Part shown: in pieces, positions 8,690 through 17,220 of the stretch
Position numbering within the stretch: the stretch's first letter is position 1
How the letters are laid out: every line of letters begins with the position of its first letter
From: Prorocentrum cordatum
Taxonomy: Eukaryota > Sar > Dinophyceae > Prorocentrales > Prorocentraceae
DNA length: 64,000 bases
Assembly (NCBI GenBank): GCA_963575745.1
Contig: CAUYUJ010015726.1
Span: 961,449 to 1,025,448, forward strand
Direction: 5' to 3'
Program-made: the position numbers and the translations under genes
The notes under the pieces: model-generated
The model's input: the letters and a program-made list of their open reading frames with translations, nothing else
Database searches by the model: none
What the model was told of the DNA's origin: nothing

Positions 8690-11270
8690 GGCCCCAGCGC
8701 TTGGAGTGTTGGATCATGAGTAAATCGAGGATGGTCGTGGAGTCGCAGCGCGTCTTTGATGTCCTCTGTAGACACGCCACTGTTACCTAGCGCAAAGCCG
8801 TTTTGATACATGGCGTTAAGTATGCTCTTCGGCGGCACGGGGACCGCTGGGTCGCGCTGGATGGTGTTGCGTAAGTTGCGTGTCGTTGGCTTGAGGGCTG
8901 TGTAAGGCATACCAGGGCCTGAAGGCGCCTGGGGCCTGTCGGGTGATGCATAGCGTGCTCGCCGTCGTGGTGGTTGGGTGTCCGCGTCAGGGGAGGAACC
9001 ACGAGCGTCAGCATGTCGGAAGATGGACCACGGGCTATCGTGGGTGCGCTCACGCGTTTCCCTTGCCTCGGTGTCGCTGCCGTGTGCTGTGGCATCCTCG
9101 TTAGTCGGTAGGATACCGAATGCCACGCCGCTCTTGGAGCCGTCTCGTGGAGACGGGCTAGTCGATCTTGGTGTGACAGACGAGGCTCGCGATACGGCGG
9201 CAGTGACTTCGACGATGGCGGCGGTGGTGGCGGTAGTGACATCGGCGACTGCGGCGGCAACTGCTGCGGCATAGTGTTCCTGTAGCAGCGGATGTCGGAG
9301 TGCGTGCACATGCTGGTCGTCGTGTTCGTCGGCGAGCGTGCACGGCATTTTGTATGTGGCCTCATCCCGCGGCCTCCTGCTCGGTTGGCAACAGCGGAGG
9401 CACCACTGGGCTGTGGATGAGTCCAGGGCCCGCGCACAGATGCGGGCTCCTACGTGTCCGACAGCTCCCTGGGCAAGAAGTATGGCACCGACGAGTAGAA
9501 GACCACACACGACTCCACCCGTGGCAATAGCCCCTAGCTTGCCGCTGGCCCATTTCAGGACACCCCCGAGGCCGACCCCGACTGCGGTGGCTCCGCCCGA
9601 GACGCTATCTCTGAGTTTGACGCTGGTCCATTCGAGAGTGGCCCACAATGTGGACGTGACATTGTATGTCGTTTTGCGTCGGGCTGTGGTGGACACCGAT
9701 GGGCCTGGTGCCGTCGCTTTGCGTCGTCGTCGTTGTCGGTAGCTGGGGTCTCGGCTCGGTGTCGGCAAGTACCCATCGATCAGGTCCTTGTACGGCATTG
9801 CTATCGCGATGGCGTACGTGGCCACAAAGAGGCAGATGAGGCAGCCACAATGTCGTGATGCCGCTGCGCTGTGCTGGGGCTCGTGGGAACCGCTGGCATC
9901 TGGGTGCTCATCATCGATGGGGTCGTTGTCGATGTCGGCCTGCCAGTGGCCAATGACACTGGGGTTGGAGTCAGTCGCGTTGTCACGGTGTACAGAGGTG
10001 AAGGGCGTGGTGCTGCCACCTGCGGTCTGGGGATGTCCAGGTCTAGCCAGTGGTGCAGCGGGGCTGAAGCCGCCACTGCACAGACTGGCATGAGCTGGCG
10101 ATGCAGTGGAATGGCTTGTCGCGTCGGCGGCAGTGACGCCTTCAGCGTCGTTGAGCTGTGCGCCGAGGTCGGCCTGAGCTGAGTTGTGGGGCGGACTGCT
10201 GTGCAACGCGGTGTGCCCAAAGTAGGGTTCACTGTCGCGGTCACGCTGGGCCGAGTCGCCTGGTGGTGTCGTGCCGTCTCGATCCTGGGTAACGATGCCG
10301 TCCTGGCTATCGTCCGACGCGTGGAACGAGTCCATGGATATGTTGCCGATATCGCTGGCCGCGATGTGCTGTAGCAGCCATGATACGGGATCATCTGCGG
10401 CCTGATCGGTGCCGTCCATCGGCGCCGCGGCGAGCTCCGCCTCGACGAGCGGCAGCATGTCTGGCGTTTGGTGCAGGATCACGTCGGCGAGGTACGCCAT
10501 GGCGTCTTGGTCGGGTGGAGGGAGGCCTCTTGGCAGCAAAGCATGGGCCCGTGAGAGGTATGGCGGCAAAGGTGCCGAGAAAGCCTCAGGGCCGACGAGC
10601 GTGGCACGAGCGCCCTGGTATTCCAGAAGGAGGCCAAAGTAGCGGGTGGCGTACTCGCGGCTGCTCTGGATACAAGTGAGGTTGCGGTTGGTGCGCTGCC
10701 TGTCGGGGTCCGCTCTGTGCCAGATGTCCTCGCACATGTCGACCGCGGTGCGCTGACGCAGGGCGTCGGTTGTGTCCTCAGAATCCTCCTGAAAGAGGTG
10801 ATCGTACTGTGGCAGATGAAGCGTCGCCAGGATGTACGGGACGCAGTCCTCGAGCCATGCCCAGAACACGTCCTGGTGGTCCTCACCTGGTGCCCACGCC
10901 GCAGCACACGGTATTAGCCGGGCGCGGATCATCATCAGGTGCCAGAAAGCAGGGTCCTCCTCGGGTTCGCCCCTAGCGCACAGGGGGGTGGTGAGACCCG
11001 TAGGGCGATAGCGGGGCACAACAGCGGGGCTGAAGCCGCCACTGTGTGCCTGGCCTATGCCGCACGGACCCGCGGCAACGGTGCCGTTCACGATCGGGTC
11101 CAAAATGGTGCAGTGATCGTACTTGTAGATGCTGTCATCGTAGAGGTAGAAAAGGGTCCCACGTTCAGCGTGTCGCAGGAAAACCTCACCTCCATGCTGG
11201 TCGCACCGCCTGAAGACGGGTGTGCTCCAGCGAGCGAGGGGAGGGCCAGGCTGCAGGCAAGGCGCCACAT
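8281..11270 (-). CDS. LINE-encoded membrane-type protein with signal-peptide-like start
   Basis: The main frame here (995 codons, 8281-11268) starts at a GTG. An ATG at 11270 in a neighbouring frame opens with MWRLACSLALPSLAGAHP, a hydrophobic stretch ending in small residues like a signal peptide. One shift near 11215 would join it to the main frame at FRRCDQHGGEV. Further on are an NGT sequon and two strongly hydrophobic segments, CLICLFVATYAIAIAMP (about 9795-9855) and LLLVGAILLAQGAVG (about 9450-9540), followed by an Ala/Thr-rich stretch. Two GGFSPA copies come from hairpins 9 and 10. The final 400 bases overlap the next frame. Membrane proteins are not standard LINE parts; the topology is inferred from hydrophobicity alone. 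Confidence 0.6.
8912..8932 (-). other. LINE hairpin 8
   Basis: Sense strand: outer stem CCAGG / CCTGG, bulged C, inner stem swapped to GCC / GGC, loop TTCA. Both sides of the inner stem have changed together relative to most copies. Confidence 0.88.
10046..10089 (-). other. LINE hairpin 9
   Basis: Sense strand: GTGCAG / CTGCAC, a T-G wobble, GG / CC, bulged C, GGC / GCC, loop TTCA. Outside a small internal loop a further GCCAGT / ACTGGC stem pairs, giving the widest hairpin. Read as GGFSPA. Confidence 0.85.
11015..11050 (-). other. LINE hairpin 10
   Basis: Sense strand: nine outer pairs between GGCACACAG and its partner (one extra base on the partner side), a T-G wobble, GG / CC, bulged C, GGC / GCC, loop TTCA. 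Read as GGFSPA. Confidence 0.85.
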
Positions 11271-11531
11271 GATGGCGAGGCCTGGCGGGCGGCGCGAGCG
11301 ATGAGCCAAAAGCTGCATGTCAGCACGCATCCTCAAATACCCCTGCATGCTCATGTACATTGCAACAATCACGCCCCCTGCAAGATGACGGGTGTCCCTA
11401 CACCAGATAGCTTGCACGTGCTGCTGCCAAAACTGACATGATATGACAAGAAAGAGATACTACGCGAAGAGAGAAGAGATGCCTCTGAAGGCGCTTCCTC
11501 GGAGGGCTGAGGCAGGCTCTCTGAGGCACCT

Positions 11532-12883
11532 TCAATAGGGTTCCTGAGTGACCCGACCCTTGTCTTTGCCTTTGTCAGCCCCTGGGGGCCCCGTCCCTGG
11601 GGTGACCTGGCCTGGCTGGTCAATCCACCCGCAGACAGCCACGGGATCGGCAACTGATGCAGCTTCCTCCTTTTTTGTTTCGAGAGTGGCCACCTGTGTC
11701 AGGTGGATGGTGCCCCCCGTGAGGTGCCCGAGGAGGGCCTGGATGTCGCCACGCAGTGCAGCGGCTTCGGCGGTTGCCGTCGGTTGCTGGGTGACGACGG
11801 TGGCAAGCCCCCGTTCCAAACCTGAGACGTGCTCCGTGAGTGTGGCCTGGGAGGAGAGAACGCCCGCAAGCTGAACCTGCATGTTATCCACCGTGTTGGC
11901 AAGCAGCACGTGCTGTTGTTCCATGTGTTGGATGCGGGTCGTGGCGGCATCTGGCAGTTTAGGGGCCGATGCGAAGCGTTCGCCGAAGGTGTTGAGTTCG
12001 TGGGAAGCCACGCTGTATCCATCACCTGATGAGAGGATCTCGACGTCGTCAGCGTCGCCTGGTACTTCGGCGGCTGTGGCAGCGTCCCCTTCGGTGTGGC
12101 CCCCACCTTCAGCCGCCACCGTGCCAAGTTGCGGGTCATGACCACCTGATCCTTGGACGGCCGTCTGCTCGGCAGCTCCGTCCGTGCCGTGCGGGGGTGC
12201 AGAGGAGCTGCGGCCTGGGGCGCCGTGTGATCTTGCGTGCGGCGTGGCGTCGCGTTTCCACTGGAGGATCGGTGGCGCTTGGCTAAAGGCTCCTCCTTGG
12301 GGATCAGGAGCGGTGCGACGCCCTTGCCTTTGGGCGTGGCAGTCATGAGGTCGTGGAGGTAAGGGCTCTGGGCTGCTTTGGTTAGGAGTGTGCCCGTGGC
12401 GGGGCTGAAGCCGCCACCACGGGCTGGCGGCGTCACAGGCTCTGTGATAGTGGTAGGGGTGACAATGGTAAAGTTGTCCCTCTTCGGCACCACCTCAGCC
12501 AACGGGGCCTCGGTGATGCTCCACGGGATGGGGCACCCTGCGACCTGTACCGTATATGTGGGTGGGGGACGATGAGCGCGCACTAAGGCAAACTGAGCCG
12601 AAGTGGCTGGGTCCCAGGCGGTGTGGTAGACCTCGCAGTCCCATTTGACGGACGGGCCCGTGAGAGTCTTAGCAAGCTGGGTCAGCGTGGCGCGGCGTGC
12701 CGCAATGCCAGTGATGCGGTATCGCGTCTTGGCGAGAGTGGCTTCACAGCCACGGATGCTGACGGCAGCAGCCTTGGCGGCGTCTGACCCTCGTGCAACA
12801 CGGATCCCCAATAAGCCTGACTTGCCATGCCTGACGACTCCTAGGGCCTTGAAGTCCACCGACTTCTGGAACGCATCTGCCAT
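11532..12883 (-). CDS. LINE second N-terminal protein (ORF1-like, coiled coil)
   Basis: A genuine ATG at 12883 opens MADAFQKSVDFKALGV and a compact basic domain with RYRITGIAARRATL, which looks like the nucleic-acid-binding ORF1 proteins of dinoflagellate LINEs, though I cannot assign a named family. Around 12130 the sensible frame changes: downstream sequence in the frame 11532-12119 gives an acidic stretch (DADDVEILSSGDG) and a heptad-like coiled coil (HMEQQHVLLANTVDNMQVQL, LTEHVSGLERGL), then a Lys-rich tail ending at 11532. The other frame reads on to 11699 but is Pro/Ser-rich nonsense there. The coiled coil would allow trimerisation as in other ORF1 proteins (inference). Upstream of the ATG a related frame (TVWFPEDSP) suggests that an earlier shift may join it to the 13048-14100 protein. 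Confidence 0.6.
12392..12424 (-). other. LINE hairpin 11
   Basis: Sense strand: outer stem GCCCGTGG / CCACGGGC, a T-G wobble, GG / CC, bulged C, GGC / GCC, loop TTCA. Eight perfect outer pairs. Read as GGFSPA in the second N-terminal protein. Confidence 0.88.
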
Positions 12884-13047
12884 CGTGATGGGCTGTCCTC
12901 AGGGAACCACACGGTCTGGTACTTGTCTGCAGTGGGCTCGTCTGCACCTACGTTGCTGAGGTCGTAGGTGGCGCCGAGTTGCCCTGAACCCGCCAAGACC
13001 TTGTCAACCGCTTGAAGACTGACGCCGAAGGTGGCAGCCAGGGACCT

Positions 13048-14100
13048 CTATCCGACGCCCGATCCATACCTGCCTAGGCTTTTGCAGGGTTCGAGGATGG
13101 TGACGGCTTTAAAGTTGCCGTGGAAGAGGGCCTTGAAGGTGTCCTGGAGCTGACTATCGAGCTCCTGGCGGCGAGCGTCTTTCTTGGACTCCCTGTGTTT
13201 TTGGTTTTGGCGCGCCTTGTCCTGTGGAGCGGAGTCCCTTCGGAAAGGACCCTTGGCGCGTGGACCACCGTACACGGGGGCACCTCCCGAGAACTGATCC
13301 TCGAAGGCCTGATGCATGGAGGGGACTGCGGCGATGGCTTCGGTTTCATGTATGGTCACCCGAATCCAGCATACGTGGTCGGCAGGATCGATGGTGGCGA
13401 CGGCTACATTTTCCGTGCAGGCGACTTCCTTGGTGCCCAGCTGGTACACGGTCACGGGGACGTGCGTGTGGACCACTTTGGGCGCCTTGGGGTGACGCTT
13501 CAGCACGGGGACGGCGAGCTCGGTACCGACGTAGTTGTCGTTTTTTGGGCCCAGGACAGCAATCGCAAGCTGACCCGTGGTACGCTTACCCTGCACGAGG
13601 TGGTGTTGCAGCAGCCGTTCTCCGCTCTCGTAGTCGTGGAGGCTGATACTGGGCTTGTACGTCTTGCCGTCGTCAAGTGATGTGGGTTCGGCGAGGACTG
13701 GGACCTTCCAGAAGGCCGGGTCCAAGGCAATGAAATGGGCGTCCGCAGCCTGAAGACGTGCGGACGCAGCTGGTGGGTGTGATGTGTCACCACCAATGCG
13801 CTTAGGCTTGCTGCGCTGGTGGTGATCCAGCGTGTAGCTGATCTGGTTGGCGGCACACATGCGGATCAAGGCACTGCCGAGCTTCTTTGTGTTGGTATTG
13901 TGCATGTCGTACGTGGCCTGAAGCTCGTCCGCGTTCAGCTCGGCTAGCCCGTTGTATGCGGCCGTGGGGCGGTCGGACCCCGCTTGCTTGAAAGCTGCGA
14001 TGCAGTCCTGCTTGCGTTGGAGGAGAGACCCTTCGGCAGCAGGACGTGAGCTCGGCGGCTGCTTGGAAGAGCGACGGCGCTCCGGCTTGCCGGGGGCCAT
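13048..14100 (-). CDS. LINE first N-terminal protein (ORF1)
   Basis: This is a 350-codon frame from an ATG at 14100 (MAPGKPERRRSSKQPPSS) to a TAG at 13048-13050. The open frame continues upstream only through the CT/GA microsatellite as a Ser-Leu repeat, so the ATG at 14100 is the best start. The N-terminus is basic, and a globular region follows (AIAVLGPKNDNYVGTELAVP, DHVCWIRVTIHETEAIAAVP). The C-terminus is Lys/Arg-rich (KARQNQKHRESKKDARRQ), as expected for an RNA-binding chaperone-like ORF1 protein. I do not recognise the fold. It sits directly upstream of the 12883 ORF in sense order, consistent with a multi-ORF element. Hairpin 12 lies inside it at 13739-13767. Confidence 0.6.
   Translation of the reverse strand: MAPGKPERRRSSKQPPSSRPAAEGSLLQRKQDCIAAFKQAGSDRPTAAYNGLAELNADELQATYDMHNTNTKKLGSALIRMCAANQISYTLDHHQRSKPKRIGGDTSHPPAASARLQAADAHFIALDPAFWKVPVLAEPTSLDDGKTYKPSISLHDYESGERLLQHHLVQGKRTTGQLAIAVLGPKNDNYVGTELAVPVLKRHPKAPKVVHTHVPVTVYQLGTKEVACTENVAVATIDPADHVCWIRVTIHETEAIAAVPSMHQAFEDQFSGGAPVYGGPRAKGPFRRDSAPQDKARQNQKHRESKKDARRQELDSQLQDTFKALFHGNFKAVTILEPCKSLGRYGSGVG
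13739..13767 (-). other. LINE hairpin 12
   Basis: Sense strand: outer stem GCGTCCGCA / TGCGGACGC, bulged C, inner stem GTC / GGC (with a T-G wobble in the sense strand), loop TTCA. It lies in ORF1 and is read there as RLQAAD. Confidence 0.85.
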
Positions 14101-14256
14101 TGCGGCGGGCGCTCTGGTGGGGAGAGAGGTGACGCGAATCAGTAGGGTCCTGCTGGGACCCCTCCGGTCTCGCGAGGCCTGGGAGTCTGACTCCGAGGCG
14201 GGGCGCTTCGCGTCGCGGCTGCGGTCTGAGTGCAGGGCACTCTCGAGCCGAGACTG

Positions 14257-14441
14257 GAGAAAGAAAGAGAAAGAGAGAGAAAGGGAGAGAAAGAGAGAGA
14301 AAGAGAGAGAAAGAGAGAGAAATAGAGAGAGAGAGAGAAAAAGAGAGAGAAAGAGAGAGAAATAGAGAGAGAGAGAGAGAGAGAGAGAAAAGAGAGAGAA
14401 AGAAGGAGAGAGAGATAAGAGAGAGAGAGAGGAGAGAGAGG

Positions 14442-14531
<90 letters not shown>
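14257..14531. repeat. GA microsatellite (CT on the LINE sense strand)
   Basis: About 275 bases of interrupted (GA)n with GAAA variants and a few T interruptions. It immediately precedes ORF1 of the LINE in sense orientation, so it forms or borders the element's 5' UTR. Open frames through it (Ser-Leu or Arg-Glu repeats) are artefacts. Confidence 0.95.
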
Positions 14532-14533
<2 letters not shown>

Positions 14534-17220
14534 GCCCGAGAACAGGCATCACAAGGAAATAAGGAGCTCCGCGGCCAACGCGATGCTGCCAGGCTCGAGG
14601 CCGAGCGTGCAAAATTAGAGGCGGCGCGCATTTTCCATGGGCAGGATCAGAGGGCCAAGGCCATGAGAGAGGGTGACCAAGTGCGAATGGCAGAGGCCTG
14701 GGTTCGCACAAAAGGGTTTGCAGATGAGCAGAGCAAGAACGATGCGCTCCTCATCCGTGCCGTAAGCGAAGAAAACAGAAGGCTCCATCCTTACTTGGAG
14801 CACCGTGAGAGGGTGCGAGAGTCCCTGGGGAAGCTTACGATGACAAGCCAGCCCAGCGTGGCTGCTAAGGGGGCTAGATCGACAGCTCCAGCCCAGCCGG
14901 GGGGCGTCGCGTCGCAGGAGAGGGCAAGCCCAACACCGGCGCAGCCGAGATGCGTTGAGCCTCCCCCTAGCCCAATTGTTGCTTGCCCCGTCCGAGCGAG
15001 AGCGGCTCGGCCGTCTCGACCTCGGGCGGGTGCGCCAGATGAGTCTTGTCACGTGCGTCAAAGCTTGTATTTGGGATGCGCGTGGGACGCGGAAAACCCA
15101 CCTGTAGGGGGCACCTTGATGAAGGGGCCGTGAGACTCTCTGCGCGTGCCAGAAGCAAGGAGACCAGGGAACGTGAAGATCCCGCAATAAAGGCAGAGCA
15201 GTTAAGCATCCTTGAAGACATCTACCGCAGAAAGACCAAAGCAATGAATATGGTGGAACAGGCAGATGCGATGGCGCGGAAACGCCCTGAACGGTCGGAT
15301 GAGTTCTTTCGACAACGTGAGCTGCAGATGCAGGAGCAGGCAGATCACGCGGCAGAGTTGGCGCCATCAGAGAAGAGATATCTGCGGCGAATGCAAATCA
15401 AGACACGTTGCAAAAGTCAAAAGGGCGCGCATTACGTAAGTAAGCTGGGTTGGAACAGCAGGTCAGCAGTGTGACTGCGGTCATGGGTGTGCCATCTTCT
15501 CAGTCGGACCTCGACCGAGTGCCTCCGTTTGTGGCGCCGCGCGCACCGGGGGCTCCTCTCGTCGAACTGTCGATTCATCCCAGGGTCTGCAGTAGAGAGG
15601 CCATCCGACCCTAATGGGGGCTCGCTTGCGGCGAACATTCCAGGGTCGAGCCCTGGCACTGTCCCATGTAACACCGAGCTATCAGGATCGCCTGATATCT
15701 GCGACCTGCCCAGTCATCTTCCCTTTACCAGCGGCTCGGCCGTGTCTGGTGGCGGCGGGGGCGGGCGCGGTAGCGGTTGCGGCGACCAAGGGGATGATCA
15801 GAGTGCTGCACCCAGCACCGGGGTGCTCGTGGCCATGCAGTTCGATGAGTTGTCGAAGCCCGAGTCTCCTGGTGACCCCCCAGGCGGACCCGGCGATGGC
15901 GGAGGCCCGGGCGGCGGCGGCGGTGGCGGAGCCAGCGATCTTAGCGCCCCCGCGCTGCGTCCACACATTGCCAACCCTATGGGCTCCAACCGGCGATCCT
16001 TCTGAAGGAATGCGGAGCTTAACCTCATGGACATTCCTAGCGTCCAGACCTTACGGGAATGGAAACGCCACTGCGTGAGGGCAGTTGCTGGAGCTTGGCA
16101 TGGCGTGAAAGCTTCGCAGATGTGGGCCATGGAAGCCATGGGTCCACGAGTCCAGAAAGAGAATCCCAAGACAGCCGGGGCCGTCATGCGCCTTGATAGC
16201 ATGATAGCTACAAATATGCTTGAGAATTTTGCCACTACGAAGCGTGCTTGTATTCTCTCAGTTCAATGTGCTCACTTTTGCACAGATCAATCGCATGGAT
16301 CGCTCGTGTCCGACGGGGCAACGCCTGTTGACGGGTCGCGAAATGATCCGTGCTATCTGGTTTTGGTGTTCTGCCAGATCGGAAATTGGTCAGCACTGGA
16401 TATGCCGCGACCTCTTCAGTAGCACTATCGATAGCCAAAAGCCCAATCAAGAATTTGATTAATCCTACAATGATCAGATGGAACGTTACCAAGAGTTGTG
16501 CGGTGCGGTGCAAGAGAACTTTCTGACGAGATGAAGGCCTCGATTCATTTACATTTCTACAAGCAGGTCCGGCAAGTTTTTAGATTAGGAGGAATCATGC
16601 AGTGGTGTGAAATATCGCTGACCATCATGGGACGGGAATGCGTTCCTACCAGTGGCTCGTGTGGCAGATTGAATTGCTCATGATGCGGGGTCGCGGGAAG
16701 TGGGCCTTCCCCGAACATGAATCGCTCCTACTCTAGAAATCGACAAGCCCGCCTCGGTGGCGGGGCAAATCAGGGCAGCGGAGGTGGCAGGCGAGCTTCT
16801 GCGATGGCGGCAGCAGCGCATAGGCCTGGCCTATTGACTGGAAAGACAGCGAGCGGACGCACTAAATGCGAAACGACCTGCAGGTGCGTCATGCTAGGAA
16901 CAGCCCCCAAGCGGGGCAGGGTTGCTAATGTAATCACAGGAGGCCCACGGCGCCAGCTGCCCCGGCTCAGCCGGCGGCGGGCGGACATAACAAGACAGCC
17001 GGCGCCAAGGGTGATCGAAGAGGCAGGAGCGAGAAGCCAGGCGCCAGATATGCAAAAGGGACAGATCGGCCTCGCATTTCGACTCCGTCGAGCAAGTTTG
17101 GCAACTCCAATGCAAAACAGCAGCGGACGAGGAGCCAATCCTAGATGTCCATGAACGCCAAAGTAAGCCTGTATGTTATGCCTACTCGATGGATTCGCGC
17201 ACTGCGCACCTGCGCAGGCG
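14502..17220 (+). pseudogene. Decayed gag-like region of a Ty1/copia-type retrotransposon
   Basis: Plus-strand frames give, in order: a charged coiled coil (LEAERAKLEAARIF near 14590, continuing in the frame with the ATG at 14663), a second helical block (SILEDIYRRKTKAMNM, RQRELQMQEQADHAAEL, 15200-15380), a Gly/Pro-rich linker with DPPGGPGDGGGPGGG (about 15870-15930), an in-frame TGA near 16003, then LNLMDIPSVQTLREWKRH (about 16018-16080). Known to me: gag proteins of dinoflagellate copia elements have this order of coiled coil, Gly-Pro linker and a helical (L/I)..P..P....(F/L).W(K/R) segment. Later pieces (ERYQELCGAVQENF near 16480, AGAKGDRRGREARR near 17010) fit a gag C-terminus but lie in different frames with stops. 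I see no protease, integrase or RT, so the copy is dead or partial. Confidence 0.45.

Larger units (their letters stand above)
1..14256 (-). mobile_element. Giant LINE-type (non-LTR) retrotransposon, 3' end cut by window edge
   Basis: Seen: on the minus strand, in sense order from 14100 to 1, lie an ORF1-like frame, a second N-terminal frame, a membrane-type region, a Cys-rich region, an AP-endonuclease domain, a reverse transcriptase, a zinc knuckle and RNase H. Known: endonuclease-RT-RNase H order with an upstream ORF1 is typical of RNase H-bearing LINE clades that copy by target-primed reverse transcription. Odd: more than 14.1 kb lies in the window before the RNase H domain even ends, far above the usual 4-7 kb of LINEs. 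The 5' limit is placed where coding stops and a GA/CT tract begins; the 3' UTR, tail and target duplication lie outside. Reading frames change several times, so the copy is either decayed or contains assembly indels. Twelve related hairpins are embedded along it. Confidence 0.85.

Noticed and set aside
10134-10158. GACGCTGAAGGCGTC hairpin on the minus strand
   Set aside because: A five-base stem without the bulged C and the GGC/GCC core; likely coincidence in GC-rich coding sequence.
12100-12125. CCTTCAGCCGCC in the LINE, similar to the hairpin core
   Set aside because: The flanks do not pair around it.
13048-14631. Ser-Leu-rich N-terminal extension of ORF1 through the GA/CT tract
   Set aside because: It is only the translation of a microsatellite; the ATG at 14100 starts the non-repetitive, basic protein.
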